Shown here in pieces: positions 63,350 to 64,000 of a stretch of DNA of 64,000 nucleotides. This DNA comes from Mesorhizobium loti. Lineage in GTDB: Bacteria; Pseudomonadota; Alphaproteobacteria; Rhizobiales; Rhizobiaceae. Each line of letters starts with the position of its first letter. Positions within the stretch are counted from its first letter, which is position 1. The stretch is taken from positions 1 to 64,000 of the forward strand of contig NZ_QGGH01000021.1 of the NCBI RefSeq assembly GCF_003148495.1. The letters are read 5' to 3'. The position numbers and the translations under genes were made by a program. The notes beneath the pieces were generated by a model, which was not told where the DNA came from, ran no database searches, and saw only the letters and a list, made by a program, of their open reading frames with translations.

Positions 63350-63480
63350 GGCCCAGCAATACCGGGCGTCGGGCTTGAACCTCGTCACCGCGGCGATCGT
63401 CTATTGGAACTCGATCGATAAGGCCGACGCGGTGGCGCACCTGCGGGCACAAGGCGAAATCGTCCCGGACGAGCCATGTA
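63345..63480 (+). pseudogene. Tn3-family transposase C-terminal scrap
   Basis: The plus strand reads RHEAQQYRASGLNLVTAAIV then YWNSIDKADAVAHLRAQGEI and VPDE, the conserved end of Tn3-type transposases (RASxLNLVxAAIVxWN). Only about 40 residues remain. It joins directly to the P450 fragment, so a Tn3-type element probably removed the rest of that gene. Confidence 0.8.
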
Positions 63481-64000
63481 GTCGCGCGCGCCGCCGGCGC
63501 TGCAACTACTGAGCGTCTTTTCGCGCCGCCACAGGGCGTCAGATGCGCCAAAGCCGTACGGCGGAATCATCATCAAATCAACCGTAGCTGTCTTTGGTTG
63601 ATAAAGGCCGCGTTGCTTCGCGGGCCTCGTCGCAGAAGGCTTTCACGAGCTTGCTCGGACGCGGAAATCAGTAATAGACGGTCGCATCAGGCGCATGGAA
63701 CTGGGGCTCCAATGAAACCGATCGAGTCGTCTATTCTCGCAAACCACTGGCCTGATTTCGTCCCACCACGCTTAGAGTGTCATTTCGCCCTCAGCCGGAC
63801 CCGACCCCTTGATGGCGAGGCGTGCAATTCGTCCAATGGGACGTGTCAAATTTGGAGAACTCGACTTCCACCATCAATCTCGGTCACCCTGTCAACACGC
63901 GGATACCACATCGATCGCAGATGTACACGGCCGCGCTCCAATGCGCTGAGGCCAGCCGGTCAACGTCGGCCGCATGCGCAACGCCTGTTGTGACAGGCTC
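63481..64000. other. Right end of the window, no gene recognised
   Basis: About 520 bp. Open frames are short and without recognisable protein features. The repeat-like and mixed character suggests more decayed mobile-element sequence, but nothing can be assigned. Confidence 0.4.

Noticed and set aside
1..64000. tRNA gene or ICE attachment site
   Set aside because: No cloverleaf or tRNA 3' end with conserved T-loop was seen on either strand, and no integrase gene is present, so the ends of the element lie outside the window.

Overview
The window is a piece of an alphaproteobacterial symbiosis island, almost certainly from Mesorhizobium or a close relative. Three things point there. (1) Nodulation genes for Nod-factor synthesis and export are present: nodA, nodC, nodI, nodJ, nolO, nodB, nodS, nolL and two nodD. 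NodB is separated from the nodA-C-I-J block, the arrangement known from Mesorhizobium. (2) A transfer module reads rdfS, traF, a lytic transglycosylase, rlxS, DUF1403 and scpB, in the style of ICEMlSym. (3) The sequence is GC-rich and full of insertion-sequence and pseudogene debris. No tRNA, rRNA or CRISPR array was seen.

Layout. 1-14 kb is a cluster of conflict- or defence-type genes: an OLD-family nuclease whose two ends are supplied by flanking insertion sequences, an intact IS1182-like element, a small basic protein, an sce7726/sce7725/RES-toxin operon, a HEPN-motif protein, a KAP P-loop NTPase, and an MBL/membrane-protein/MBL operon. 14.4-20.4 kb is the conjugation and excision module, all on the minus strand. 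20.4-24.5 kb is mostly decayed and holds relics of rpoN and nifQ, an XRE fragment, and one intact MFS exporter.

24.5-43.5 kb is the nodulation region. Nod boxes precede the nodA pseudogene/nolL, nodB, nodACIJ-nolO and nodS. A divergent nodD/nod box/nodA cassette appears four times in different states of decay, so the region grew by duplicating this cassette and then losing parts. Between the nod genes lie a TIM-barrel sugar isomerase, a LysE exporter, a PaiB-like protein and a MocR-type regulator. 41.7-41.9 kb has two tandem copies of a hairpin-forming sequence that no gene explains. A broken Fic gene follows.

43.6-50 kb holds ubiM, a PhyH-type dioxygenase and an ICE/plasmid maintenance block (ParB-like protein, DUF2958, ArdC-like antirestriction protein). 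50-56 kb is IS-rich: relics of succinate-semialdehyde dehydrogenase, IS256, IS630 and IS5, a GT10 fucosyltransferase-like gene, and a membrane acyltransferase preceded by its own nod box. 56-64 kb holds an omptin protease downstream of a nod-box/nodA-leader relic, a GNAT acetyltransferase, a threonine aldolase with an AraC regulator, an OmpW-like protein, a cytochrome P450 fused to a second P450 fragment, and a Tn3 transposase scrap.

How the genes work together. NodD responds to plant flavonoids and acts at nod boxes. NodC, NodB and NodA build the acylated chitin backbone. NodS, NolO and NolL N-methylate, carbamoylate and acetylate it, and NodI/NodJ export it. The nod-box acyltransferase at 54.5-55.7 kb and the GT10 gene are candidates for additional decoration. 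RdfS and RlxS would drive excision and transfer of the element. The 1-14 kb cluster would protect the element or its host. All assignments come from reading the sequence; no database search was run.
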